Positions 1 to 8,660 of a stretch of 64,000 nt of DNA are shown here, piece after piece; the first letter of the stretch is position 1, and the number at the start of each line of letters is the position of its first letter. The DNA lies in NCBI GenBank assembly GCA_963781555.1, contig CAWAGB010000006.1, positions 830,510 through 894,509 of the forward strand. Reading direction: 5' to 3'. A program made the translations under genes and the position numbers. Under the pieces are notes generated by a model. The model saw nothing but the letters and a program-made list of their open reading frames with translations, ran no database searches and had not been told where the DNA came from. The stretch is from JAICQM01 sp963781555 (lineage in GTDB: Bacteria > Chloroflexota > Limnocylindria > QHBO01).

Positions 1-627
1 GGCGAGCAGGTCGCCGGCCGTCTCGAGCCACAGGCGCAGGGCCGGCAGGCTCAGCGCGTACGGCTCGACGCGAGCGATGGCCGTATGGGCGGCGGCCGCC
101 GCGTCGAGCGCCGTCGCGTGGTCCCCCGCGGCGAGCGCGCGGGCGGCCGCAGCCAGCTTGTCGAGCACGAGGGTCGTGTCCTGGCGCAGCCCCAGGAACC
201 CTTGCGCGGCATCGGCCGAGTCGACGATCGCAGCGCCCGCCGACATGGCACGGGCGGGGTTAACGGCAAGCCGGCGGACCGTGATGTCCAACGCGGCGCA
301 ACGACCCGCCGCGCGGGCCACCGCCTGGCGCGCCTCGTCGAGTGGCGCCGCGGCGGCGCGGGCGAGGCGTCCCGCCTCGGTGAAAGCCGCGACATCGACG
401 ACGCTGCCGCTCAGGGCACTCGCCGACGCCGTGCGCGCGGTGTCGATCGCGGCCGCCAGGGCGGTGGCCGCCTCCTCCAGGGCGTCGGAGGCCGCGTCGG
501 TCGCCGCAGTGGCGTCCTCCACGGCATGCGCGTAGCGCGGCGGATCCGCCTCCGCCAGCGCGACCGGCCGCTGGCTGAACGGGATGCCGGCGGCCAGGAC
601 GGCGGCCAGCAGGAGCGCCCGCGCCAT
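1..627 (-). CDS. Secreted alanine-rich protein, C-terminus beyond the left edge
   Basis: The reading frame stays open for 209 codons from an ATG at 627 to the window edge, so only the N-terminal part is visible. The first ~27 residues form a signal peptide (MARALLLAAVLAAGIPFSQR, then an A-E-A cleavage-like site). The rest is strongly Ala/Leu/Asp/Glu-rich, with regular heptad-like spacing suggesting long helices, and contains one Cys. No known domain is recognised. It is divergent from the adenosine deaminase gene with 42 bases between the starts. The reality of the frame is supported by the signal peptide and the absence of stops; function is unknown and the protein is probably exported. Confidence 0.6.
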   Translation of the reverse strand, partial: MARALLLAAVLAAGIPFSQRPVALAEADPPRYAHAVEDATAATDAASDALEEAATALAAAIDTARTASASALSGSVVDVAAFTEAGRLARAAAAPLDEARQAVARAAGRCAALDITVRRLAVNPARAMSAGAAIVDSADAAQGFLGLRQDTTLVLDKLAAAARALAAGDHATALDAAAAAHTAIARVEPYALSLPALRLWLETAGDLLA

Positions 628-657
628 CGCGCGACCCGGCCGCGGCGCTCGGCCGCA

Positions 658-663
658 TATCAT
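658..663 (+). promoter_or_regulatory. -10 box (TATCAT), leaderless-type, adenosine deaminase
   Basis: TATCAT lies six bases before the GTG at 670 with no Shine-Dalgarno sequence between. No clear -35 is seen. Inferred from position only. Confidence 0.45.
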
Positions 664-669
664 CGCGCG

Positions 670-1710
670 GTGCACCCGCGGGCCGAGCTGCGCGCCTTGC
701 CGAAGGCCGAGCTCCACCAGCACATCGACGGTGCGGTTCGACCGGCAACGGCGGTTGAGCTGGCCGGGGAGGCGGGAATCGCCATGTCCGACGAGACGGA
801 GGCGCGACGGAGGCTCGTCGCCCCGGAGCGCTGCACGGACCAGGCCGAGCTGCTCACGTACTTCGACCTCCCGATCGCCCTGCTCCAGCGCGCAGACGCG
901 CTGACCCGGGTAACGGCCGAGCTGATCGAGGATCTCGCCGCCGAGAACGTCCGATATGCCGAGCTGCGCTGGGCGCCCGCCCTCCACACCCGGGAGGGCC
1001 TTGAGCTGGAGGAGGTGCTCGCCGCGGTGGCGGATGGGATTGGGGTGGCCGCCGGAACGCTCGGTGCGAGGGCGCCACTCGTCGGGCTGATCGTCACCGC
1101 AATGCGCAGCCATCCCCCCGCCGCCAACGTCCGCCTCGCCGAGACTGCGGCCCGCTTTGGCACACCGGTGGTGGGATTCGACCTCGCCGGGCCGGAGGCC
1201 TCATTTCCGGCACCACCGCATGCCGCCGCCTTCCGGGCCGCCGAGCGCGGCGGACTGGCGCTGACCGCCCACGCCGGCGAGGTTCCCGGCCCTGAGCGCA
1301 TCGTCGAGGCTCTCGACCTGGGTGTGCGTCGCATCGCACACGGCGTCACCACGGCGGCCGACCCGTCGGTCCTGGCGCTCGTGGCCGCGCGCGGCGTCAC
1401 GCTCGACATGTGTCCCACCAGCAACGTGCAGGCAGGCATCGTCGCGGATCTGGCGGCGCACCCGCTGGCACGCCTCCATCGGGCGGGTGTCTCCGTCACC
1501 ATCTCGACCGATGACCGCACGGTGAGCGACACGACGTTGACCGATGAGCTGGCGGCCACCGCCGAGGCGCAGGACCTCACGGATCTCGAGCTCGCGCTCA
1601 TCGCGATGAACGCCTTCCGCCGCGGCTTCGCTCCATACAACGTACTCGCCCCGCTGGTCGCATCAGCCGAACGTGCCTGGGAGGCGTGGCTGGAACGTCG
1701 CACCGCCTGA
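670..1710 (+). CDS. add: Adenosine deaminase family protein (first copy)
   Basis: This 346-residue protein belongs to the metal-dependent adenosine/adenine deaminase family, which hydrolyses adenosine to inosine and ammonia in the cytoplasm. Near the N-terminus PKAELHQHIDG supplies the zinc-binding HxH pair, mid-protein AHAGE carries a further metal ligand and the catalytic Glu, RRIAHGV follows, and ISTDD near residue 280 gives the last Asp ligands. The GTG at 670 was chosen because it sits just before the conserved HxH segment and directly behind a -10 box; the frame is open far upstream but that part does not look like protein. Convergent with the HAD gene. The BMP-type transport genes and a second deaminase nearby suggest nucleoside salvage. 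Adenine deaminase activity remains possible. Confidence 0.88.
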   Translation: MHPRAELRALPKAELHQHIDGAVRPATAVELAGEAGIAMSDETEARRRLVAPERCTDQAELLTYFDLPIALLQRADALTRVTAELIEDLAAENVRYAELRWAPALHTREGLELEEVLAAVADGIGVAAGTLGARAPLVGLIVTAMRSHPPAANVRLAETAARFGTPVVGFDLAGPEASFPAPPHAAAFRAAERGGLALTAHAGEVPGPERIVEALDLGVRRIAHGVTTAADPSVLALVAARGVTLDMCPTSNVQAGIVADLAAHPLARLHRAGVSVTISTDDRTVSDTTLTDELAATAEAQDLTDLELALIAMNAFRRGFAPYNVLAPLVASAERAWEAWLERRTA

Positions 1711-2556
1711 TCATGCGACACCCAGCAGGCCGGGCAGGTCAGCCGCGCTGGCCGTGACATGGTCGGGCCGGCGCTCCCCGTCGAGGCCCGCAGCCGCTGC
1801 CGCATCTGCCACGCCGGTCAGGACGAGCAGCGAGGCGATGCCCGCCCGCCGCGCCGCGACGATGTCGGCGGCAGGGTTGTCACCGACAACGAGTGCCTCG
1901 TTGGCGGTCATCCTGGCCGCGGCCAGGATCGACCTGAACATCTCCGGCTCCGGCTTGCCGATGACCAGCGGCACGACGCCGGACGCGACCGCCAGCGCCG
2001 CCACCGCCGCCCCGGCACCGGGCAGGAAGCCACGGGCGGTCGGATAGCGGTCGTCTGCGTTCGTGGCGATGAACGCTGCTCCCTGGCGGATCGCCGTCGT
2101 GGCCGCGGCGATCGCCCGGTAGTCGAGCGCGCGATCCAAGCCGACCACGACCGCGTCATAGGACGCCTCCAGGGACTCACCCGCGTAGTCGGGCGGGACG
2201 GCCTCGCGGGCCGCGGTCACCGCAAACCGGGCAGCGCGGAGCTCGTCGAGCAGCCCGGCCTCGCCGATCGCCAGCAGGCTGCGCACCCGCGGCGCATGGC
2301 GGGCGAGATGCTCGATCGTCGCCGAGGTCGAGGTCACCACCGCGTCACGACGCGTCCGGATGCCCATCTCGGCCAGCCGGGCGACGTACATGTCGCGGTC
2401 GGCCGTCGAGTTGTTGGTGGCGAAACGGGTCGCGATCCCGGACCCCTCGATCACGGCAATCGCGTCCGCCACGCCGGGCACGGGCTCTGCGCCGCGGCAG
2501 ACGACGCCGTCGATGTCGAAGATGACGAGGCGCACCCCGAGCGGCAGCGTACTCAT
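1711..2556 (-). CDS. HAD-superfamily phosphatase, NagD/phosphoglycolate type
   Basis: The 281-residue protein starts with the HAD motif I (VIFDIDGVVCRG, nucleophile Asp near residue 14), has a motif II-like region (RFATNNST, residues 42-49), and ends with KPEPEMF and the VGDNPAADI acidic motif near residue 230. The order and the large cap between motifs II and III match type IIA HADs (NagD, pyridoxal or phosphoglycolate phosphatases), which remove phosphate from small metabolites. It ends head to head with the adenosine deaminase gene with no intervening base. A nucleotide monophosphate substrate would fit the neighbourhood, but that is inference. Confidence 0.85.
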   Translation of the reverse strand: MSTLPLGVRLVIFDIDGVVCRGAEPVPGVADAIAVIEGSGIATRFATNNSTADRDMYVARLAEMGIRTRRDAVVTSTSATIEHLARHAPRVRSLLAIGEAGLLDELRAARFAVTAAREAVPPDYAGESLEASYDAVVVGLDRALDYRAIAAATTAIRQGAAFIATNADDRYPTARGFLPGAGAAVAALAVASGVVPLVIGKPEPEMFRSILAAARMTANEALVVGDNPAADIVAARRAGIASLLVLTGVADAAAAAGLDGERRPDHVTASAADLPGLLGVA

Positions 2557-2565
2557 GCGGGCCGC

Positions 2566-2571
2566 ATCATA
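2566..2571 (-). promoter_or_regulatory. -10 box (TATGAT), leaderless-type, HAD phosphatase
   Basis: TATGAT on the minus strand ends nine bases before the ATG at 2556, with no Shine-Dalgarno sequence. Confidence 0.45.
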
Positions 2572-2584
2572 GGGGCGAAATCCC

Positions 2585-2614
2585 TTGAGGGATGCATGGG
2601 TCAGGCAGTATCAT
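2585..2614 (+). promoter_or_regulatory. Sigma-70-like promoter for the BMP transport operon
   Basis: TTGAGG at 2585-2590 and TATCAT at 2609-2614 are separated by 18 bases. The predicted transcript has a leader of about 95 nt that includes a GC-rich hairpin near 2628-2657 and an AGAGGAG ribosome site before the ATG at 2718. Unlike most units in the window, this one clearly has a 5' leader. Confidence 0.5.
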
Positions 2615-2717
2615 TCCGCAGATTCTGCGCCGGGCCTCTCCATCCGCCCGGGCGCATCCGGAGGCGCCGCCACCCTAGCGGCAAGATGTGCACCCGAGTG
2701 GTGCAGAGGAGAACTTC

Positions 2718-3923
2718 ATGCGAAAGCACTCCAGCTTCGCCTACATGGCGATCCTGGCCATCCTGGCCCTCGTGGTTTCGGCGTGTTCGAACGCCAACAC
2801 CACCCCTTCGGCCAGCTCGTCCGGCGGCTCGTCCATGGACTCCAGCGCATCGGCCAGCGCATCGGCCAGCGAAGCGCCCACCGGGCTCGCGGCGTGCGGC
2901 GACCCGGAGACGGGTGACGCGTTCCTCATCGGCGGCGTCACGGACGTCGGCCAGCTCGAGGACAAGTCCTTCAACGAGGGTGGCTGGTGCGGCACCATCG
3001 CCGGCGCCACCGCGGTTGACGGCCACGCCGAGGTCATCGTGACCGAGGACCCGGCCGACTACCAGAACAACATGCAGACGTTCATCTCCGAGGACTACGA
3101 CATCGTCGTGACGTACGGCTTCGCGCTCGGGAATGACACGGCCATCGCTGCCAAGGCCAACCCGGACATCCAGTTCATCGGTCTCGACCAGTCGATCTGC
3201 GTCGATGCCAACGGTGACCCGGATCCGACCTTCGCCTGCGCAGGCGACGCGGCCACGCTGCTGCCGAACTACCAGGGCCTCATCTTCAACGAGGCGCAGG
3301 CGGGCTACCTCGCCGGCATCGTGGCGGCAACCCTGTCCGAGACCGGGGTGATCGGCGCGGTCGGCGGTATCGAGTCGGTGCCGCCGGTCAAGGCCTACAT
3401 CGGCGGCTACATGAACGGCGCGCTGTCGGTGAACCCGGACATCCAGGTTCTGATCTCGTACGTCTCCGAGGACATCACCACGGCCTTCAACGACCCGACC
3501 ACGGGCGCGTCGCTGGCGGACCAGATGATCGGGCAGGACGCGGACGTCATCTTCCAGGTGGCCGGCCTCTCGGGCCAGGGCGCGCTGGAGGCCGCGTGCG
3601 ATGCGGACATCTACGCGATCGGCGTCGACACCGACCAGGCGCTGGCGCTGCCGAACCTGACGTGCATCGTCACCAGCGCTGAGAAGAAGCTGGTCGACGC
3701 GGTCAGCGAGGCGATCCAGCGCGTTGCCGACGGGACGGCCGTTGGTGGCACCCTGCTCCTCGACGCGGCCTCGGACCCGCCGAAGGTCGGCGTGTCGGAG
3801 TTCCACAACCACCCGGACCTGTACACCGACGAGCTCCAGGGGCTCCTCGACGACGCCACGGCCGCCATGGCCTCCGGCGATCTCGATCCCTGCGAGGGCG
3901 ACGGCGAGTGCCCGTTCGAGTGA
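2718..3923 (+). CDS. BMP/PnrA family substrate-binding lipoprotein (nucleoside uptake)
   Basis: This is a 401-residue extracytoplasmic lipoprotein. Residues 1-22 form a lipoprotein signal with the lipobox VSAC (Cys23), followed by a Ser/Ala-rich spacer. The mature part shows features of the basic membrane protein/PnrA family: GGVTDVGQLEDKSFNEGGW near the start, a FIGLDQ segment, YLAGIVAATLSETGVIGAVGG and GVDTDQ. Members bind purine nucleosides and deliver them to an ABC permease. The ATG at 2718 is chosen because AGAGGAG lies just upstream. It is followed by the ATPase and two permeases in the usual order; intergenic hairpins may allow higher expression of the binding protein than of the membrane parts. 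Confidence 0.9.
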   Translation: MRKHSSFAYMAILAILALVVSACSNANTTPSASSSGGSSMDSSASASASASEAPTGLAACGDPETGDAFLIGGVTDVGQLEDKSFNEGGWCGTIAGATAVDGHAEVIVTEDPADYQNNMQTFISEDYDIVVTYGFALGNDTAIAAKANPDIQFIGLDQSICVDANGDPDPTFACAGDAATLLPNYQGLIFNEAQAGYLAGIVAATLSETGVIGAVGGIESVPPVKAYIGGYMNGALSVNPDIQVLISYVSEDITTAFNDPTTGASLADQMIGQDADVIFQVAGLSGQGALEAACDADIYAIGVDTDQALALPNLTCIVTSAEKKLVDAVSEAIQRVADGTAVGGTLLLDAASDPPKVGVSEFHNHPDLYTDELQGLLDDATAAMASGDLDPCEGDGECPFE

Positions 3924-3928
3924 TCCGT

Positions 3929-3998
3929 TCCGGTCGGGCGCACGCCTGACCGGAGCACACCGCTGACAGGGGCGGGTCCAGCATCTGGGCCCGCCCCT
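3929..3998 (+). terminator. Two consecutive hairpins after the BMP gene (attenuator or mRNA stabiliser)
   Basis: TCCGGTC/GACCGGA (3929-3954) is followed by a stronger hairpin at 3968-3998 with arms AGGGGCGGG and CCCGCCCCT continued by CCAG/CTGG around a three-base loop. No T-run follows, so partial termination or protection of the upstream mRNA end fits better than full termination. Confidence 0.5.
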
Positions 3999-4029
3999 CC
4001 TGCAATCGAGACGCATCGAGGTCGGACGC

Positions 4030-5622
4030 ATGACCGAGAGCCAGCCGCAGGCGACCCGTCCACCCGCGCTCGAGATGCGCGGCGTCACCAAGCGCTATCC
4101 GGGCGTGCTGGCGAACGACCACATCGACCTCGACGTCCGCCCCGGGGAGATCCACGCCCTGCTGGGCGAGAACGGCGCCGGCAAGTCCACCCTCATGAAC
4201 ATCCTGTACGGGCTCGCGGCGCCTGACGAGGGCGAGATCCTCCTGGACGGAAAGCCGGTCACCATCCACGGCCCGTCGGACGCCATCGACCGCGGAATCA
4301 GCATGGTCCACCAACACTTCATGCTCGTCCCGGTCCTGAGCGTTGCCGAGAACATCCTGCTCGGCGATGAGCCCATGGCCAATCCCATCTTTCTCGACCG
4401 CGGCGATGCCCACTCCCGCATTCGCGAGCTCGGCCGCCGATTCGGCTTCGAGGTGGACCCGGACGCCACCGTCGGCTCACTGTCCGTCGGGTGGCAGCAG
4501 CGCGTTGAGATTCTGAAGGCGCTCTACCGCAATGCGCAGATCCTGGTGCTCGACGAGCCCACCGCCGTGCTGACTCCCCAGGAGACGCGCGAGATCTTCA
4601 CGGTCCTCCGCCAGCTGACGAGCGAGCTCGGGACCTCGATCGTGTTCATCAGCCACAAGCTGAACGAGGTCCTCGAGGTCGCGGACCGCATCACGGTCAT
4701 CCGCCGCGGCAAGGTGGTCGGCTCGCGCATCCCCTCCGAGACCGATGAGGACGACCTCGCCGAACTCATGGTCGGCCGCGACGTGGAGCTCACCGTCGAC
4801 CGCGGAGAGAGCACCCCGGGAGAGCCGGTGCTGGTGGCGACCGATGTCCGCGTCAACGACGATCGCGGCCGCGAGGTGGTCCACAGTGTCGGCTTCCAGG
4901 TGCGGGCCGGTGAGATCTTCGGCATCGCCGGCGTCGCCGGCAACGGCCAGGACGAGCTTGTCGAGTCGTTCACCGGCCTGCGCCGCACGAGCGGCGGGAC
5001 CGTGACGCTGCTGGACCGCGATATCACGCACGCCACCCCGCGCGAGCTCCACGGCCGCGGCGTCGGCTTCGTGCCCGCCGACCGCCACCGGTTCGGGCTC
5101 GTCCTTGGCTTTCCCCTGACAGATAACGTCGTCCTCAACGACTACCACGCCGAGCCGTATGCCCACGGCATGGTGCGTGACGAGGAGGCGATTCTGAAGC
5201 GCGCCAACGAGGCGATAGCGGAGTACGACGTGCGCACGCCGTCCGCGACGATCAACGCCGGCACGCTCTCCGGCGGGAACCAGCAGAAGCTCATCGTGGC
5301 CCGCGAGTTCGGCCGCGAGCTGAAGCTCCTGATCCTCGACCAGCCGACGCGCGGCCTCGACGTCGGGAGCATCGAGTTCATCCATCGCCAGGCAGTCAAG
5401 CGGCGCCGTGACGGCACCGCCATCCTGCTCGTCTCCGCGGAGCTCGACGAGGTGCTGGAGCTGTCCGATCGCATCGGGATCATGTACCGCGGCGAGATGG
5501 TCGCCATCGTCGACGCGCGGCAGGCGGATCGTGAGGAGATCGGGCTCCTGATGGCGACCGGCGGCAAGGTTGGCGCCGAGGCGACCAAGGACATGACCGC
5601 GGACCTGGAGCAGGCGTCGTGA
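4030..5622 (+). CDS. Nucleoside ABC transporter, double ATP-binding protein
   Basis: A 530-residue cytoplasmic ATPase with two fused nucleotide-binding domains, as in the sugar/nucleoside importers of the RbsA/NupO class. Domain 1 has Walker A GENGAGKST (residues 46-54), a divergent signature (LSVGWQQR) and Walker B LVLDEPTAVL. Domain 2 has a degenerate Walker A (GVAGNGQDE, no GKS/T), a normal signature LSGGNQQK and LLILDQPTRGLD. This asymmetry is typical of the family. It energises uptake through the two permeases encoded next; its GTGA stop/start overlap with the following gene indicates translational coupling. Confidence 0.92.
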   Translation: MTESQPQATRPPALEMRGVTKRYPGVLANDHIDLDVRPGEIHALLGENGAGKSTLMNILYGLAAPDEGEILLDGKPVTIHGPSDAIDRGISMVHQHFMLVPVLSVAENILLGDEPMANPIFLDRGDAHSRIRELGRRFGFEVDPDATVGSLSVGWQQRVEILKALYRNAQILVLDEPTAVLTPQETREIFTVLRQLTSELGTSIVFISHKLNEVLEVADRITVIRRGKVVGSRIPSETDEDDLAELMVGRDVELTVDRGESTPGEPVLVATDVRVNDDRGREVVHSVGFQVRAGEIFGIAGVAGNGQDELVESFTGLRRTSGGTVTLLDRDITHATPRELHGRGVGFVPADRHRFGLVLGFPLTDNVVLNDYHAEPYAHGMVRDEEAILKRANEAIAEYDVRTPSATINAGTLSGGNQQKLIVAREFGRELKLLILDQPTRGLDVGSIEFIHRQAVKRRRDGTAILLVSAELDEVLELSDRIGIMYRGEMVAIVDARQADREEIGLLMATGGKVGAEATKDMTADLEQAS

Positions 5623-6764
5623 GCGCTGCTGCGCCAGGGCGACGGCGCCAGTCCACAGCGGCCCGCATCAGCTCGGTCATCATCGTGCCGCTGGTCGCGG
5701 TGGCCGGTGCACTGGTGGTCGGCGGCCTCATCATCTTCCTCTCCGGCTTCGCCAGCGGCAAGCTGGACGTGACGCTCCCATTCCAGGCCTATGCCAGCCT
5801 CTTCCGCGGCGCGTTCGGAAGCGTCAACGGCATCCTCTTCAGCATCGTGAGCGCCACGCCGCTGATCCTGGGCGGCATGGCGGTGGGCCTCGGGTTCAAG
5901 GCAGGCCTCTTCAACATCGGGGCGCAGGGCCAGTTCCTGATGGGCGCGCTCGGGGCCGCAGGCGTGGGCGCCGCGGTGGCCGGGCAGCCCGGATTCCTGG
6001 CCATCCCGGCGGCGATCCTCGCAGGTGCCGTGCTCGGCGCTGCGTGGGGCTTCATTCCGGGGGCCCTCAAGGCCTGGACCGGTGCCCACGAGGTGGTCAC
6101 CACCATCATGCTCAACTTCATCGCCGGCACCCTCATCGGCTACCTGATCACGGGGCCGCTCGAGGCGCCCGGCTTCTCGTTCTCGCGCACGGGCCCGCTG
6201 GGTGCCGCCGAGTTCCCGACCTTCTTCGGCACCGGCATCCACCTCGGCGTGCTCATCGCCTTCGGCCTGGTGCCGGTCATCTGGTGGATTCTGTGGCGGA
6301 GCACGCTCGGGTTCGAGATCCGGACCGTTGGAGCCAACCCGGACGCGGCGCGGTATGCGGGGATGCGACCCGCGGTCATCACCATCCTCACCATGTCGCT
6401 GTGCGGGATGCTGGCGGGTCTCGCGGGAGCCGGTCAGATCCTGGGCATCAGCCACTTCATGAACGCGTCCTACGGAACCTCGATCGGGTTTGACTCGATC
6501 TCCGTGGCACTGCTCGGTCGCGCTCATCCGGTCGGCATCACCCTCGCGGCGCTGCTCTTCGGCGCGATGCGCGCCGGGTCAGGCCTGATGCAGATCGAGG
6601 CAGGCATCCCGGTCGAGATCATCGACGTCATCCAGGCGACCATCCTCCTCTTCCTGGCCGCCGACATCGTCGTGCGACGGGCGCTGCGCATCCGCGCAGC
6701 CGGGAGCGAGCCGGATGAGATCCAGACGGTCAGCAAGACGTACGGCCCGGGGACACCGGTCTGA
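5619..6764 (+). CDS. Nucleoside ABC transporter permease (first)
   Basis: A 381-residue integral membrane protein of the branched-chain/sugar/nucleoside permease family. About nine or ten hydrophobic helices can be seen, and the cytoplasmic coupling segment GANPDAARYAGM lies mid-protein. The GTG start overlaps the ATPase stop by four bases. It is slightly longer than the second permease and has a polar N-terminus of about 25 residues. With the next gene it should form the membrane heterodimer of the BMP-dependent importer; the NupP-like role is inferred from order and family. Confidence 0.9.
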   Translation: MSAAAPGRRRQSTAARISSVIIVPLVAVAGALVVGGLIIFLSGFASGKLDVTLPFQAYASLFRGAFGSVNGILFSIVSATPLILGGMAVGLGFKAGLFNIGAQGQFLMGALGAAGVGAAVAGQPGFLAIPAAILAGAVLGAAWGFIPGALKAWTGAHEVVTTIMLNFIAGTLIGYLITGPLEAPGFSFSRTGPLGAAEFPTFFGTGIHLGVLIAFGLVPVIWWILWRSTLGFEIRTVGANPDAARYAGMRPAVITILTMSLCGMLAGLAGAGQILGISHFMNASYGTSIGFDSISVALLGRAHPVGITLAALLFGAMRAGSGLMQIEAGIPVEIIDVIQATILLFLAADIVVRRALRIRAAGSEPDEIQTVSKTYGPGTPV

Positions 6765-7843
6765 TGGACGCGCTGTACGGCATCCCGATCCTTGGCGTCC
6801 TGTTCCAGTTCATCGGTTACCTCATCGACGTCATCCCCGGCATCGCGCCGATCGTGCTCGGCCTCGCCACGCCAATCGCCCTCGGGGCGCTGTGCGGGAT
6901 CATGAACGAGCGCTCCGGCATCGTGAACATCGGCATCGAGGGAATGATGCTGTCGGGTGCCTTCGCCGGCTTCCTCGCCGCCGGCCTCGTCCAGCAGTCG
7001 TTCGGCGGTGACCCATTCGGACCATTCGACATGAGCCTCGCCCTGCTGGTGGGCGTCCTGGCCGCCGTTCTGACCGCGATGCTGCTGTCTGCCCTGCACG
7101 CGTGGCTGTCGATCACCATCGCAGCCGACCAGATCATCAGCGGCACGATCATCAACATCGCGGCCATCGGCCTGACCGGCTACCTGAACCGGCTGCTCAT
7201 CTCGCCGAACCCGCGGCTCGGCGCCGGCACCTTCTCGTCCTTCAAGCTGCCGCGCGAGGTGGAGAACTTTCCCGTCGTGGGCTGGATCGCCGACATGTTC
7301 CTCAGCCAGGGGCCGCTGGCGATGACCGTCCTCCTCCTGGTCGTCATGCTCCAGGTGCTCCTCTTCCGGTCGCGCTGGGGGCTGCGCACCCGCGCCGTCG
7401 GCGAGCATCCGCGCGCGGCCGAGACGGTGGGCATCGACGTCATCCGGCTGCGCTACCGCAACGTCATCGTCGGGGGCATCTTCGCCGGCCTCGCCGGCGC
7501 GTACCTGACCCTCGAGGGAACCGGCTCGTTCCAGAACGGGATGACGGCCGGCCGAGGCTTCATCGCCCTCGCCGCGGTCATCTTCGGCCGCTGGACGCCG
7601 CTCGGCGCCTTTGGGGCAGCCCTGCTCTTCGCGTTCTCCGGCGCCTTCGGCCAGGCGGTCCGCATCCGGCCGCCAGGCGATGAATACGCCCAGCTGGCCC
7701 CGATCATGGATGCCATCCCGAGCCAGGTGTACGGGGCGCTCCCCTACCTCGTGACGATCATCATCCTGGCCGGCGTCGTCGGTCGCAGCGTGGCACCGGC
7801 GGCCGTGGGGCGCCCGTACACCAAGGAGACGAAGGCCGGCTGA
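6764..7843 (+). CDS. Nucleoside ABC transporter permease (second)
   Basis: A 359-residue multi-spanning permease, paralogous to the preceding gene. It has the early signature CGIMNERSGIVNIGIEGMML found in NupQ/YufQ-type permeases and the coupling helix GEHPRAAETVGID. Its ATG overlaps the previous stop by one base (TGATG). It is the last gene of the transport operon and meets a convergent phosphoesterase gene three bases after its stop. Confidence 0.9.
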   Translation: MDALYGIPILGVLFQFIGYLIDVIPGIAPIVLGLATPIALGALCGIMNERSGIVNIGIEGMMLSGAFAGFLAAGLVQQSFGGDPFGPFDMSLALLVGVLAAVLTAMLLSALHAWLSITIAADQIISGTIINIAAIGLTGYLNRLLISPNPRLGAGTFSSFKLPREVENFPVVGWIADMFLSQGPLAMTVLLLVVMLQVLLFRSRWGLRTRAVGEHPRAAETVGIDVIRLRYRNVIVGGIFAGLAGAYLTLEGTGSFQNGMTAGRGFIALAAVIFGRWTPLGAFGAALLFAFSGAFGQAVRIRPPGDEYAQLAPIMDAIPSQVYGALPYLVTIIILAGVVGRSVAPAAVGRPYTKETKAG

Positions 7844-7846
7844 CGC

Positions 7847-8575
7847 TCAGCTGGGCACGTGTTGGCGGGCCGCAGGCGGGATGCTGACGAGATCCATCGG
7901 CAGCCCGGCGGCCGCCATGTCGGCGATCACCGGGGTGCGGTCGTAGTCGACGTTGCGGAAGCCCACCACGATGTCGGCGCCGACGTAAATGACGCCGTAG
8001 CGCGCCCGCGCATCGCCGTCGGCCCCGCAGCCAACCGACCCCGCGGCGACGAAATGCGTCGGTCCCACCACGCGGTGGAATGACTCGTGGGTGTGGCCGA
8101 AGCACAGCAGGTCGTCGCCCTCGTCGGCGGCAAGGCGCGCAAATGCACGCGACGGGCGGTCCGCCCACAGGTACTCGGTATTGCGAATCGTCGAGCCGTG
8201 GAAGAGCAGCGCGCTCCGGTTCTCCACCGATATGCGCAGGGTCAACGGGAGGCCGCGCAGCCACGACCGATGGGACTCGTCGATGTGCTCGCGCGTCCAG
8301 CGCAGCGACACGTCGCCGGCGGCCTCCGATACGGACGAGGCCCACAGGCTTCCGGGCGTATCACGGTCCATGCCGACCGCCTCGTCCCAATTGCCCTGGA
8401 CCGTGGGGACGCCCAGCCGCCGCAGCTCGTCGCACACCTCGTTGGGGTTCGGCCCACGGCCGACCACGTCACCCAGGCACCACAGCTCGTCGCAGCCGAT
8501 CTGGGCAGCGTCGTCCACGACGGCGCGCAGGGCGGGGAGATTTGCATGCAGGTCGGAGATCACGGCAATGCGCAT
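7847..8575 (-). CDS. Calcineurin-like metallophosphoesterase
   Basis: A 242-residue cytoplasmic protein with all expected metal-binding motifs in order: SDLHAN at residues 6-11, GDVVGRGPNP, GNWDE, GHTHE and AAGSVGCGADGD. This is the YfcE/MJ0936-like group of two-metal phosphodiesterases. Substrate unknown; a nucleotide-derived phosphodiester is possible given the neighbours. The ATG at 8575 starts directly at the conserved MRIAVISDLH core; longer starts add only Arg-rich sequence without conserved features. Confidence 0.88.
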   Translation of the reverse strand: MRIAVISDLHANLPALRAVVDDAAQIGCDELWCLGDVVGRGPNPNEVCDELRRLGVPTVQGNWDEAVGMDRDTPGSLWASSVSEAAGDVSLRWTREHIDESHRSWLRGLPLTLRISVENRSALLFHGSTIRNTEYLWADRPSRAFARLAADEGDDLLCFGHTHESFHRVVGPTHFVAAGSVGCGADGDARARYGVIYVGADIVVGFRNVDYDRTPVIADMAAAGLPMDLVSIPPAARQHVPS

Positions 8576-8582
8576 GCGCCGG

Positions 8583-8588
8583 ATTCTG
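8583..8588 (-). promoter_or_regulatory. -10 box (CAGAAT), leaderless-type, metallophosphoesterase
   Basis: CAGAAT on the minus strand ends seven bases before the ATG at 8575; the match to TATAAT is weaker than in other genes here. Confidence 0.3.
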
Positions 8589-8660
8589 ACGCTGCGCCGA
8601 CGGCCCCGACAATCCCCCATTGCGGGCAATCCGCGGCGGGACGATCCGCCGCGCCCGGGG

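Noticed and set aside
2601..4091. Long minus-strand open frame opposite the BMP gene
   Set aside because: It mirrors the codons of a well-supported lipoprotein gene and has His/Val/Arg-rich shadow composition with no domain.
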